Counted from the first letter of the stretch, positions 1 to 10,025 are shown. The stretch is DNA of 64,000 bases from Apricaphanius iberus (GCA_028564705.1 JAPXFQ010001399.1:561001-625000); one strand, 5' to 3'. Numbers and translations are program-made. The notes: generated by a model from the letters alone, not told the origin.

Positions 1-178
1 GCGGGTCGGCAGGACCCAGAGAGAGAGAGAAGGAGGAGGCGGGTCGGCAGGACCCAGAGAGAGAAAGATGAGGCGCGTCGGCGACCCAGAGAGAGCAGGA
101 GGAGGTGGGTCGGTATGGTTCCAGAGAGAGAAGGAGGAGGCAGGTCGGCAGGACCAAGCAATCTAGAGAGATGGGAAG
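1..178. repeat. GA-rich minisatellite at window start
   Basis: About four imperfect copies of a unit of roughly 37 bp are visible, each containing gcgggtcggcaggacccaga followed by an AG-rich run. The array is cut by the window edge, so its full length is unknown. It lies directly outside the direct repeat of the DIRS/Ngaro-type element, on that element's 3' side. Confidence 0.75.
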
Positions 179-370
179 TAACAGAAACGAACAAGACGGA
201 AGAGAAGTAAGAGGCAGATGGGGTTTATATGTGTATCGCAGCGTGATTAGCAATGTGAGAGATGCCGGGGGTACCAGGTGAGACGAGTTTAGGGCTGATT
301 AGGTTGTGCAAAGTGGGTTTGGGGCGTGGCCCTTGCTCCTGAACTTAAGTCAACTTAGTTAACTCCATTT
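179..370 (-). repeat. Terminal direct repeat of DIRS/Ngaro copy A, 3' side
   Basis: This 192-bp stretch aligns without gaps to 3339-3530 with about 10 differences, roughly 95% identity. Shared landmarks are gaggcagatg, gtgtatcgcagcgtgattag and gtaccaggtgagacgagttt. It has no TG...CA ends, so it is not a retroviral-type LTR. Confidence 0.85.
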
Positions 371-461
371 CACTAGCTAGGTCCACGCCACAACATGGAT
401 TAACGATTGGAGGCAGTAAAGGAACCACAAGTTCAGGATTTAAACAGTTTATTGAAGGGGG

Positions 462-860
462 TTAGAACGAATGGTCTGGGGTGAGGCGACGTCGGAGACC
501 CGGAGGAAGACTCAGTGTGGGGGCGCAGTCTTCAGGAAGAAACCGTCTTTCCAAGGCTGCTCGGGACCCCCAAAAGGTCTTGATGGATGATTTAACCAAA
601 ACTGTATGAGCTTGGTGAAGGTCGTGTGGATTGCTGCGTATGTAGGAACGGTAAGCGGAGGAGGACCAGCGGCCTAGGATTTGGATGATGTGGTCTGGGA
701 TCCCTGCACGGGCTACTGAGGAGGCTGTGCCTATACAAATTGAATGAACTGAATAGAAGTCGGGGGTGATACCGGATGAAGAGAAAATGGTCAGCGAACA
801 GAAGCCTGGTAGCGGGGCTGCCAGGTTCGGTGATGGAGAGCGGGTCGGATGGTGAGGCAT
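462..860 (-). pseudogene. Tyrosine recombinase C-terminal fragment (DIRS/Ngaro type)
   Basis: The 132-residue frame holds the end of the catalytic domain of a DIRS-type tyrosine recombinase, the enzyme that inserts the circular cDNA. Visible signatures are the HxxR box at residues 39-42, reading H-S-I-C so the catalytic arginine has become cysteine, the ILGRWSSSAY block at residues 61-70 with the conserved tryptophan, and the nucleophile region SAYRSYIR around residues 68-75. The N-terminal half of the enzyme is absent. The lost arginine and the truncation make it inactive. A matching pair of fragments occurs at 25357-25973. Family assignment is confident from these motifs; whether the parent is DIRS or Ngaro is less sure. 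Confidence 0.75.
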
Positions 861-1269
861 TGGTGGATAGCCGGGATTGGAAGTAACAGTTGATAGGTTC
901 GTAGGGACTAAAAACAGATTAGAAGCGGAAAAGGTACATTTGAACAGAGGTACCGAGCTGGTCTGTTTTACTCCTGCGGAGAGAGAAGATGATGGTATTG
1001 TGATTCGGGGCGGAGATGTCTGAGAGGCACAGGTGTATCTTGACTAGAGGAAGAAGGAATGAACTCTGAACAGCGCAGGAAGCCGAAATAAGCGGGCAGT
1101 AGCATCGACTGGAGTGTTAGGTCTAAGAAGGATGAGAGGCTGTCGATAATGGCTTGTTGAGCGATGGAGGAGAGGTTGAGGAGAGGCGGTGTAGATTGAA
1201 GATGGTGGCTGAAAAAGGAGAGATTGGTGTCGGCCTGAGGTCTGCAGCAGGAGCCGAGGATCTGAACTT
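861..1269 (-). other. Degenerate stretch between RNase H and recombinase
   Basis: This should encode the N-terminal part of the recombinase, but I see no open frame or motif. It is probably decayed or rearranged element sequence. Confidence 0.4.
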
Positions 1270-1488
1270 CTGAAAAGAAAAAACGAGAGAGTCAGCTATG
1301 CGGTTTAAGTGACCTGGAATGTGAGCAGCATGGAGGATGAAGTGATATTGGGCTAGTAAGAGGTTGAGCCTACGAACGAACTGAATGATGGTGAGGGAGC
1401 GAGATCGACATTTATTGATGATGTCTACAATGGCTGCGTTATTCATGTCCCCAAAGGAGGGCCGCAATAACGATGGGGTAAGGCTCAT
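1270..1488 (-). pseudogene. RNase H domain remnant (DIRS/Ngaro type)
   Basis: The frame shows the RNase H part of the polymerase: NNAAIVDIINKCRSRS followed by a hydrophobic stretch and HIPGHLNRIADSL. In relatives this region reads DNAAVV...HIPGxxNxIADSLSR. It acts on RNA:DNA hybrids during reverse transcription. No reverse transcriptase lies upstream: sequence just before this block is already Gag-like, so a deletion has joined the end of gag to the RNase H region. The same block recurs in the second element at about 24226-24480. Confidence 0.7.
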
Positions 1489-3269
1489 TGAGAGCGGAGG
1501 AAGGGAGAGGGAGCTGGGGTTGGATTGCGGAGGCAGGAGCTCCGTGAGTGAGCCCCGTCGCAGAAGGAGCAGGAATGCAAGACCCTGCAGCTCGAGGAGG
1601 AGCAGCCTTGTCCATTAAAATTATTGCAAACCATCATGCCCCCTTGGTAGAGCAAGGGGCGTGTTTGTCGACGCCCCCTGGGGCTGTGGCGCTGGGTTTG
1701 GTTCGTGAGGGAAGCGGTTTGGGCATAAGTGGGGGGGGGCAGGGCAGCGAGGGACAAACGGTCGGGGGCCCCAGAGCTGGGGGTCCTGGGGGCCCGGGAT
1801 TGGGAGGGAGTACCGCAAAGAGCACAGGAGAAGGAAGTACTGGCTGGGAAGACCTGACAATAAAGTTCGCCATCGAGCAGGCCCCAGAAGGTGCCCTGGT
1901 TAAACTGAGCCAGCCGGCCCGCGGCCTGGGAGGAAAAAAGGGTATGGTAGGTGTAAAACCCAGGTCCAACACGATGGACAGGTAGTCGTCCAGCTCGGAC
2001 CGCCAGTCGGGGAATACGGAGCAGATGGTGTCGCGGTAGAGGGAGAAGGCGAACTCGACGAGGGTGAGATCGCGAGATCGGGGGTGAGGAGCGGGTCGAG
2101 CTGTATCAACCCCTGGCTGGTAAGCAGGTCCCGGGGCAGGCCAGAAAGGCCCAGGGAGGGGCAGGAGAGCCAAGTCTACGTGATTACCTGCAAGGATCTG
2201 CTGACGCAGCGTGGGGGAGAGGGGAGAAGGGCGGTAGATGGAAGAGGGAGGACGTGGGGGGGGGTGGCTGTGGAGAGAGAAAAGGTGTTACGCTCCAAGG
2301 TGGGGAGGGGCGGTAGAGTGGTATCGTACATGGGGGGGACGGGTTGGCGGTAGGCCGACTCTGGGCCAGAGGGAAGGGCTGGAGGGAAGGGCTGGAGGGA
2401 AGGCCTGTAGGAGCGGCGGATGAGGGGACAAGGGACGAAGGAGGGGGGGGGGGGCTGAAGGTAGGCCAAAAGGGGGAGGGAAGGAAGGGCCAGAGAAGGA
2501 GGGCAAATTAAAGCCAGTGAACGGACCCGTCCGAGACAACAGGGAAGAGAAGAATCTGGCTAAGAAGGAAGCAAATTGTTGAAAGGGGGAGACTGGTGTG
2601 GGGGCACATGGCGGTCCGCCGCCACCAGAGGGTGCTGTGGGCTCCGAGACGACCGGAACTGGAGCTACGTCACAGGAAGTCCCGCCCGATGAGGAAGCAG
2701 CGTGGGCGGAAAGCCTCGAATGGTGCGGAGACAGATGGGAAGCGGGAGGAGGGAACAGAAGCCTAAAGAGGTGAGCTTTGTTGGCAGAGCGGCTGAAAGG
2801 GATTCCTCTGTGCCGCAAGGCGCGCTGGAGGCGCGCTACGGTCCAGCCGAACATGTCTGGGCGGCTTGGAGCGGCCACGGGGGACCGTCGAGCGCAAGAG
2901 GAAGCACCGGCACGGGATGCTGGAGCCCTGCGCGAGCCGCAAGGTGATGGAGGAGTGACGCCCTGGGGTGGATGAGCCGGAGCAGTGGCGCGAAGGCGCT
3001 GGGGAGATGGCTCGGGCCGTAGAATGATGCTCGAAGGTGGAGCGGGAAACGGATAGGCTGGTTCGTAAAGCCGCCGTAGGTGGGGGCAAGCGGATCTGGC
3101 TGGGAGATCCGGGAAGAAGAAGCCAAGGCCGGAGGAAACGGCTCAGGGTCCCGCGGCGGGAAGCATGGCGGACCAAGGGCTGGGGGGATTGCCCGATGGG
3201 TGCGAGACCGGGGAAGTAAAGCTCCTCGTCCGATTCGGATGGATCAACGCAGAGCGTGAGGACATCCAT
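1485..3269 (-). pseudogene. Gag-like ORF of DIRS/Ngaro element, frameshifted
   Basis: The coding trace runs through several minus-strand frames. It starts near MDVLTLCVDPSESDEEL (from 3269), is proline and serine rich, and includes at about 2847-2750 a SAP-like helix-turn-helix block, FGWTVARLQRALRHRG plus a following basic helix. A second block at about 2100-1960 (FSLYRDTICSVFP, then SELDDYL) resembles the core of DIRS Gag proteins. Near 1640-1550 a cysteine and histidine cluster (CNNFNGQGC, then CSFCDGAH) looks like the nucleic-acid-binding end. Gag packages element RNA. Frame changes show that it is dead. Gag assignment is by order and motif; the SAP label is by pattern. Confidence 0.6.
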
Positions 3270-3338
3270 GCTGGACAAGAGGGAAAAAAAGTTGAACAAG
3301 GTAAGCGAGCGAAACACGCGCGAGAGTCCAACTGGTCA

Positions 3339-3530
3339 TAACAGAAATGAACGAGACAGAAGAGAAGTAAGAGGCAGATGGGATTTATATGTGTATCGCA
3401 GCGTGATTAGCGATGTGAGAGAGGCCGGGGGTACCAGGTGAGACGAGTTTAGGGCTGATTAGGTTGTGCAAAGCGGGTTTGGGGCGTGGCCCTCACTCCT
3501 GAACTTAAGTCAACTTAGTTAACTGCATTT
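3339..3530 (-). repeat. Terminal direct repeat of DIRS/Ngaro copy A, 5' side
   Basis: This is the partner of 179-370 at a constant offset of 3160 bp. In the element's own orientation it precedes gag and probably holds the promoter. A diverged relative begins copy B at about 22163. Confidence 0.85.
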
Positions 3531-5390
3531 TAGTTCATAGCGTTAATTCCTCCCTGCGTCTGGCAATAGACAAAGTTGCCTTCTTGAAAAGGAAGGTGGC
3601 TGGCCATAGAAGATTAGCTCCCTGGTTTAATTTAGAGCTATGTAACCTAAAGCAGACTGTTAGAAAACTAGAGAGAAAATGGTGCTGCACGCATTTACAG
3701 GATTCCTATTTCGTGTACAAAAATAATCTATTGCTATATAAAAAGAGCCTTCGAACACCCACAACAGCATATTTTTCTTATTTAATCGAGGAAAATAAAA
3801 AAAATCTTAGGTTTCTTTTTAATACAGTTGCCAAACTCACTTAGGATCAAAGCTCTGTCAAGCCAACCATTCCCCCAGCTCTTAGTAGTGACGACTTTAT
3901 GAAATTTTTATAAATAAAATAGACTATAAAAAATAAGATAAATGGGAACCCTCCCAATATGCTTGCTTCTTCCTTTCAGATCTACTAAAATTATTAGCTT
4001 CATCAAAACCTTCAACTTGTATGTTAGACTCAGTCCCAACTAAACTTTTAAAAGAGGCTTTCCCTTTGATTGCTGCTCCAATTTTAGATATAATAAATGT
4101 ATCCTTAATCAATGGATATGTACCACAGGAGTTTAAGATTGCTGTAATTAAACCTCTACTTAAGAAACCATCTCTTGATCAAAACGACTTAATTAACTAT
4201 AGACCGATATCTAATCTTCCCTTCTTATCTAAAATTCTTGAGAAAATAGTTGCACATCAGATGTGTGAGCATTTAAACAATAATGAGCTGTTGAAGAAGT
4301 TTCAGTCAGGCTTTAGAGCTAATCATAGCACTGAAACAGCTCTGGTGAAGGTTACTAATGATATTCTCATAGCCTCAGACAATGGACTGGTGACCATTCT
4401 CTTCCTGTTAGATCTCAGTGCTGCCTTTGACACTGTTGATCACAATATTCTCATAGAAAGGCTTCAAAGTGTCGGTATAATAGGAACAGCACTAAGATGG
4501 TTTAAATCGTATTTTTCCAACAGAGTTCAGTTTGTTCAGGTAAACAATAGATCTTCCTCTGTCTCAATGGTTACTTGCGGAGTACCACAGGGTTTGGTGC
4601 TTGGGCCGATCCTTTTTACTATATATATGCTTCCTATTGGTAAAATCAGTAGGCAGCATGGGATAAATTTCCATAGTTACGCAGATGATAGATAGCTATA
4701 TCTATCCATAAATCCTGATGAATCCAATCAGTTAGGTAGACTACAGGCATGTCTGGAAGACATAAAAATTTGGATGACTATAAACTTCTTGCTTCTGAAT
4801 TCTGATAAAACAGAAGTTGTTGTCTTTGGACCAGAAGCTCTGAAAAATAAATTACTTAGTCAACCCCTTCACCTGGATGGCATTAAATTTGCCTCCATTA
4901 ATAAAGCAAAGAACCTCTGTGTTATTTTTGACCAAGATATGTCATTTAGATCTCACAATAAAGAAGTCTCTAGGATTTGACTTTTTTCACCTTAGGAATA
5001 TTGCAAAAATTATAACCATCCTGTCCAGGAATGATGCTGAAAAACTAGTCCATGCCTTTGTTACTTCAAGGCTGGATTACTGTAACTCTTTATTATCAGG
5101 TAATCCGCTGAATACAATTAAAAGTCTTCAGTTAGTCCAAAATGCTGCTGCAAGGGTTCTAATGAATAAAAAGAAGAGATCACATTTCCCCTGTTTTAGC
5201 TTCTCTTCACTGGCTCCCAGTAAAATCTAGAATAGAATTCAAGATCCTCCTTCTGACATATAAAGCTCTTAATAATCAAGCTCCATCATACATAAGAGAC
5301 CGGATTGTTTCATAGGTTCCTAACAGAGCCCTTCGCTCTCAGACTGCAGGTCTACTGGTAGTCCCTAGGACTGTGCCAACAGTATTTGGG
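3531..5390 (+). mobile_element. CR1/L2-group LINE, copy 1, 5' truncated
   Basis: The element begins in the region between endonuclease and reverse transcriptase, abutting the DIRS-type element at 3530, and runs through the RT and the conserved C-terminus (VHAFVTSRLDYCNSLLSG at about 5048-5101) to about 5390. No endonuclease or ORF1 is present. It belongs to the same broad group as the copies at 50440-55520 and 60875-63650. Confidence 0.75.
3584..5230 (+). pseudogene. L2-like reverse transcriptase, dead
   Basis: The RT would copy LINE RNA at the nicked target. Blocks in order are the pre-RT basic linker (3584-3844), NYRPISNLPFLSKILEKI (about 4195-4248), FQSGFRANHSTETALVKV, the catalytic block LLDLSAAFDTVDHN (about 4408-4449), GVPQG, and HSYADD (about 4675). 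Immediately after YADD the frame hits TAG at 4693, where relatives have a Thr-Gln pair. Another frame change falls near 4975, inside the region after SFRSHN. A gap of noncoding sequence at 3845-4020 suggests a further deletion. Inactive. Confidence 0.8.
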
Positions 5391-5790
5391 GTTCAGGCTA
5401 CCTGGGTGAAAATGCAGGATCCTGCCTTGTCTGTTGCACTGTTTCCTTGGGCTGCTTCGAGGAATGGCTGTGTGTATGCTACTTTGGTTCTTGTGTAGAT
5501 TCCAGCCGACGTGGTTGTGAAACAGATGGCGGCAGCTTGTGTTGCGCAGTGGTCTCAGGGAGTTTAACAAAAACTGTGTAGGACTCTGGAGATCTGTGAG
5601 TGGCGGTGGAGCTTGAAGAGTTTGGTTTTTTGCCTGTTGGTACACAACCTTGGTAATGAGACCTGATAAATTGGCTTGAGGATTCTTGGGATCTGATGGA
5701 CTCTAAAAATCAACCAAAAGTTTGGTAATTAGGATATATTTTTAACTTAGAATCCCTGTGGTTGACCGAGTTTAGCCTTGCGTCTTACGT
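5391..5790. other. No identifiable feature
   Basis: Unique-looking sequence. A minus-strand open frame exists at 5352-5645, but it overlaps the LINE end, has no motif that I recognise and is probably fortuitous. Confidence 0.4.
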
Positions 5791-5792
5791 AC

Positions 5793-5882
5793 CTTCCACA
5801 GGCTGGGATGCAGCTAACAAGTCTTCATCCTTATCATCTGGCCATGCGAAAGGAAACACTTTAAAGTACTTGCATGTTTTTG
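5793..5882 (-). CDS. Putative exon of unidentified minus-strand gene
   Basis: The frame includes CKYFKVFPFAWPDDKDEDLL. A pyrimidine-rich acceptor ending ttttccag precedes it and a strong donor gaag/GTACGTAAG follows. It is 90 nt long. No family is recognised. Confidence 0.35.
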
Positions 5883-5964
5883 CTGGAAAATAAGATGTAA
5901 AATCATCGATCAACATATTCTTAAGACCCACCCTTGTAAAGAAAATGTGATTAGTGTTTTAAAT

Positions 5965-6315
5965 GTATCTTCGCAACCTCGTCATCTGCACACTGGAGAT
6001 GTGGGTAACTGGTGTGTTCAGCCACCTCTTGACAGAGCTGTATGCCTTTTGGATTTTATCCCTTTACTCTTCAGAGAAGTTTTGTGGCTTTTGCTTCTGC
6101 ATAGTGTTTTTACTATAAAGTTCCCACATCTCCTCCAATGTGTGAATTTCAAAGCCCTTTTGGCCATATCTGCATTTGTCAATGTTGGCTTCTAGAATAA
6201 TGCACACTTGTGAGAAGGTCTCTGCATATTCATAGAGGTAGTCTTTCACCCACTGGTTGCCCACCTTACCCTTTGGTTCTGGGGGGAAATCTCTGCTTTG
6301 TGGTTGTCAAGTAGA
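5965..6315 (-). pseudogene. Putative exon with in-frame stop
   Basis: The frame contains NQWVKDYLYEYAETFSQV and FEIHTLEEMWELYSKN, then TAA at 6064, then another open stretch (KIQKAYSSVKRWLNTPV) to a stop near 5965. The acceptor context is cttgttttacag, but its phase leads to an early TGA, so the true exon start may lie a little downstream. Unknown family. Confidence 0.35.
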
Positions 6316-6427
6316 CTGTAAAACAAGTAAACAGAACATGTAAAACAATTAATCAAAACTTTTTTTTATATAAAGCTGAGCAAAAATCACAAGCAACAAT
6401 AAATAAATATGTCTATTTTTTACTTAC

Positions 6428-6699
6428 TACTTCATGTTGCCCATGTCGTTTTACACCAACCAGCTGAAAGGAGCATTCACATACTGCCCGAATGGTATCA
6501 CCAACTGTCCGAGGCATTGCTGACGTTTGGGTGAGGCAATACCTTTTGGGCCATTGCAATTCCAGTGGTGGGTCTGGGAAGAATGTTTTTTTTTCTTTAT
6601 CAAATCTAGCCTCTTTGGTTGCTGTGAGGACTGCCTGCTGCCGATTTATTGGAAAATCTGGGTTGACCACACGGATTTTGGTAGTCTCCATTAGTACTT
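6428..6699 (-). CDS. Putative exon of unidentified minus-strand gene
   Basis: The open frame contains METTKIRVVNPDFPINRQQA, TATKEARFDKEKKTFFP and MPRTVGDTIRAVCECSF. The acceptor tatatgcag precedes it and the donor gta/GTAAGT ends it at 6428. Length and coding character are reasonable for an internal exon. Family unknown. Confidence 0.4.
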
Positions 6700-7482
6700 C
6701 TGCATATACATAAACAAAATAATTATTAGATAAAGCCGTAAATTAATAAGACCCTGTGTAAAAAGAAGCATACAGGACCTTACATTACAAACACCACTAT
6801 ATTTGTATGTAATGATACAAAAGTTTTACAGAGCACGTAAAATGTTGTAGTATAAAATTGTCAATCTAAAGGATTATTTAAAACTTTCTGAGATACATGT
6901 CAAAGAACCATAGATTCAGTTACATTTGTTCAGAGGAACTTTTGCAGATACATGGTACTTAAGTTCACGATAACAGATTGATCTTGTTAATAGTTTTACA
7001 CACACAAAGAAACAGGTATATATTTAGGTATGTATGTAAGCATTTATTGAAATGTAATGTGGTTCTTATGTAATTAATATTATATATCTGTACCCTTTTT
7101 GTTTTTCTCATGCTAAAAGTGCACTTTTCTGATTTTAATGTAGGCCTGTATGCTTTGTTTTGTCAAAAAAAGTATGCATCACATTTTAATGAATTTTTGG
7201 ACAAAATACTTAAAAATTACACTTATATAATATAGCCTACCACTGTGTTACAAATGTGGAATAATCAAAAAACAAAATTAATTCATGAGCTGAGTGTTTT
7301 TAATAACTGCAAGCATAGTAATCATATTTAGTAGTAAACAAACATGAGCACCACCACAACAACGCAGCCATTTTTACATTTGAAATAATTTGCAATGCAA
7401 CAATCAGAGGCTTTGTTGTGTTTCCTCACATGAAAACAAAAATATCAAATCGGAACCAAATCTATTTTGATTAGACTTTTAC

Positions 7483-7527
7483 TTGAGAAAGCACGGCTCG
7501 CCGAGTCCGTATTACTACAGAGGCCAT
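7483..7527 (-). CDS. Putative first coding exon
   Basis: ATG in the context ttcaacATGgcc opens 15 codons (MASVVIRTRRAVLSQ) ending at a possible donor caa/GTAAAAG. The inverted repeats at 7753-7825 lie about 225-300 bp upstream, where a promoter would be expected. Supported only by signal quality. Confidence 0.3.
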
Positions 7528-7752
7528 GTTGAATTTAAACAAGAAAGCTCTGATTGTTGAAAACGTTAACATCTTTTAAACTTCAAGAGGAAAGAAAGAC
7601 AAACTTTTACCTTTTTATTGTACAATTTTTTTTCTTAAACTATGCCCACGTATCGTACGGTGAAGGACTTCGCTCCACTTCAACCAAATGCTATGATAAA
7701 TTGACCCTTCCTTCACACGATTGGCTGTCTACACTCAACCGGCCATCCCACT

Positions 7753-7825
7753 CAATGTCTACGTTGGCTCCAGGCCAATCGGAAGCCGTAAATGTCTACG
7801 TTGAGTGTAAGGTCAACGTAGACAT
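7753..7825. repeat. Inverted and direct copies of atgtctacgttg motif
   Basis: A perfect inverted repeat with 13-bp arms, atgtctacgttga (7792-7804) and tcaacgtagacat (7813-7825), is separated by 8 bp. A further direct copy lies at 7755-7766. It might be a binding site upstream of the minus-strand locus or the end of a mobile element. Confidence 0.7.
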
Positions 7826-7859
7826 TGCACGTCCGTAGACACAATGTCTGGGTAACTGT

Positions 7860-8399
7860 TTAGATTATGTCAGTAGGGTTTTTTGTTTAAATTAAAATTA
7901 AAGCTCAGTAAGACACAAACTTTGTTTTAGCTTGTTAAAAAGTTAATATTCTGCATTAGTTATACTCAACATATTTAGTTTTAGCTTGTGTAAAACCTAA
8001 AGTGGTATAAGACAATGGGTTTCATCATGAGTAAAGTCAACTCATTCGGGTTCAAAGAGTTCACAAGGGACTGATTTTCACCCCACATTTTTTAGTAGGA
8101 GTTCTGCTCTTACATTTTTATTATAATGCTGGCTAATCAAGAACCATGTGGTGATACCACACACAAAAAAGGCCCTCTGTTGCCCCCTCATACAAACTTG
8201 CCTATAGTCTAACTATGCTCTTACAAGGGAGGTTGGGTCTGTGTGTGTGTGTGTGTATGACACCCTCTGACAGTCGTATCTAAGTATCTAAAGTACTTTT
8301 GCTGCTTGTTTTATCAATACTGGACAGAACAGATAACCTTCCTTCGTCAAAGTGAGGCCAGAACAGGATGAACCTGTGTGCGGTGTACTAAAGAAAAAT
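7860..8399. other. AT-rich noncoding stretch with GT repeat
   Basis: Contains a (GT)n run at about 8241-8257. No gene or recognised element seen. Confidence 0.5.
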
Positions 8400-9080
8400 A
8401 TGTAGGTTTAGGCAGTTTAGAGAAGGAGAAAAGGTGTTTTTGGGTAAGAAAATTACCAGTACGTCTAGCCATGACAGTCGTTGACAAATAGGCACACAGG
8501 TCCGCTTCTATTCTCTATTTTTACCGACTGGTTCGGAACGGCCTGTTTTTATACCTTGGTAGAACAGTTTTATTATTATAATGTACCCCTGATGTAACAT
8601 CAGCGGGGATATTCAGGGGGGCAGATGACAAAAAGGCCTGTCTGTGTTCTAATACCACCTGCATTTTTTTGATATCTTAATAACCCCCCCCCCACACACA
8701 CACACATCAGATGGTGGGAAACATCTATTGGCACGGCCACATGGTAGCTTAAGGTGTTTTTAAGAATGCCTTAACAGCAGCAGGTGTCATCCCCTGTCTG
8801 CGTTTCAACAAAGCAGGGAGTAGTTTGATGTCTTTAATGAACGACACCGTTTGGCGTGGGAGAATCCGTTGGCCCAGTCATTGAGCAGAGGGCATAAAGG
8901 CTCAAGGCATTGTTTTAGAATACCATAAAAGTCGTAGGTGTCATTGTTTTAACCTCTCAGAAAGGCCGTAGCTGCACTCTAACACCTCAGGCTTGTTTGA
9001 TGTCCTTCATGAACACCACCATTTGGTCAATCACCAGAGATGAACGTGCATCCGTTTGCGTGGTCACAGGGGCAAAGGAC
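8400..9080 (-). other. Degenerate coding-like repeat, unidentified
   Basis: On the minus strand, three blocks spaced about 160-170 bp encode similar starts: VVFMKDIKQA (about 9030-9001), SFIKDIKLLPALLKRRQG (about 8850-8797) and DIKKMQVVLEHRQAFLSS (about 8679-8626). Nucleotide blocks such as tttgatgtc and aaaggcc recur with them. Stops and frame changes separate the units, so this is not an intact gene. A (CA)n run sits at 8692-8706. I do not recognise the family. Confidence 0.35.
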
Positions 9081-9856
9081 CGTCTGTTCCCCTCCGACAC
9101 TAATCATTTGATTAATAACGGATCATTCAACTACTGTTTAAAATTTAAAGCAGAGTTATTTTTTCTAAAATAGAACGAAGCCTTTAGTCCTTTTTTTGAG
9201 CAGTTGATTTATCCGTTCATTTTGTGACTTATGTGAAAAGCATATGCTCTTGGTTTTTTCTAAACCGCCCCATTCTGATTCCCCCGTTAATCTTCTACAG
9301 CCCTCTTTTCGGTAGGAAAGTTTCGTGTTTTTTCTATAATTTAAACATTCTGCAGAGGTGCACCTCGATGATTTTTTTCATCGTAGTTAAGTAGAAGATC
9401 ATAAACACGCGCGCTGGAAGTGTGCCTTTCAATATAAAAGTTACCGAAAATTAACGTACAGAAAAAAATTTCACTGTAGTTAAGCTGGATTGCAACACAC
9501 TTCCAACAAATACACAGGAAGTAACCCTTTCAATTTAAAAGCCCTAACCATACTACATGGGGACATGTGTTTAAAGTTACTTAAAGTTTAGAGTTTAATC
9601 AAAGTTTTTATTTTATTTATTATTGTTTAAATATATTACTACATTAATTAAAGTTTAAGCAACGGCGATTGTCACTTTTCTCTCTTTTTGATTTGTATAG
9701 AAGTCAAATCTAGGACGTGGATCCTCTGTCCATCTTTTTACATGGCCTGCTCCATCGCTTTTCTGAAGAAAAGAGGTCCAGTGATTCTTGAGATCTATTT
9801 AAAAGGGGAAAGGACTCCTCCTTTCTTACAAAGTTTCGGCGCTGCCTCCGTTGGTG
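9081..9856. other. No identifiable gene
   Basis: AT-rich sequence. Two segments share the phrase gtagttaag after an A- or T-rich run (about 9380 and 9476). No coding signal. Confidence 0.4.
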
Positions 9857-10025
9857 GTCATAAACCGAGTTTGGCACAAAGTTTTGACCCCCCTTCTCCA
9901 CCGGAAGTCATTACCCCCCTTCTCCTCCGGAAGTCATAAACCCCATCCCCCAGAAGTCATAAACCCCTCCCCCTCTTCCGGAAGTCATAAATCATTCCAA
10001 GGGTCATAAATCAGGGTCATAAATA
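9857..10025. repeat. Imperfect minisatellite, ggaagtcataaaccccc unit
   Basis: Variants of cggaagtcataaacccc or gggtcataaat occur about seven times with irregular spacing of 15-35 bp, accompanied by C-rich runs. Confidence 0.65.

Larger units (their letters stand above)
179..3530 (-). mobile_element. DIRS/Ngaro-type tyrosine-recombinase retrotransposon, copy A, defective
   Basis: Reading on the minus strand there is a Gag-like region (3269 to about 1485), then a degenerate RNase H domain (1488-1270), then the C-terminus of a tyrosine recombinase (860-462). This is the gene order of DIRS/Ngaro retrotransposons, which integrate with a tyrosine recombinase instead of a DDE integrase. The reverse transcriptase expected between Gag and RNase H is missing, as is the N-terminal part of the recombinase. 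The copy is therefore an internally deleted, non-autonomous element. It is bounded by 192-bp direct repeats, which fits a Ngaro-like split-repeat structure better than the inverted ends of classic DIRS1; I did not find the second (B) repeat pair. A related copy lies at 22163-26110. Confidence 0.75.
5793..7527 (-). other. Unidentified spliced gene or gene remnant
   Basis: Four minus-strand segments look like exons: 7527-7483 with an ATG in a good context, about 6699-6428, about 6315-5965, and 5882-5793. They are bordered by plausible splice signals: donors caa/GTAAAAG, gta/GTAAGT and gaag/GTACGT; acceptors tatatgcag and ttttccag. Amino-acid composition is protein-like, but I do not recognise the family. 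The third segment contains an in-frame TAA at 6064 followed by about 34 more open codons, so it may be a pseudogene, or the stop may be genuine. Reading phases between segments do not all agree, so an exon may be missing or the locus may be decayed. The intron at 6700-7480 is AT-rich with no other feature. It could equally be a transposon gene. Confidence 0.4.

Noticed and set aside
179..3530. Direct repeats read as LTRs of an endogenous retrovirus
   Set aside because: No TG...CA ends, primer-binding site or retroviral protease, integrase or envelope motifs; the encoded recombinase is of the tyrosine type.
5352..5645. 97-codon minus-strand ORF
   Set aside because: Overlaps the LINE 3' end and shows no recognisable features.
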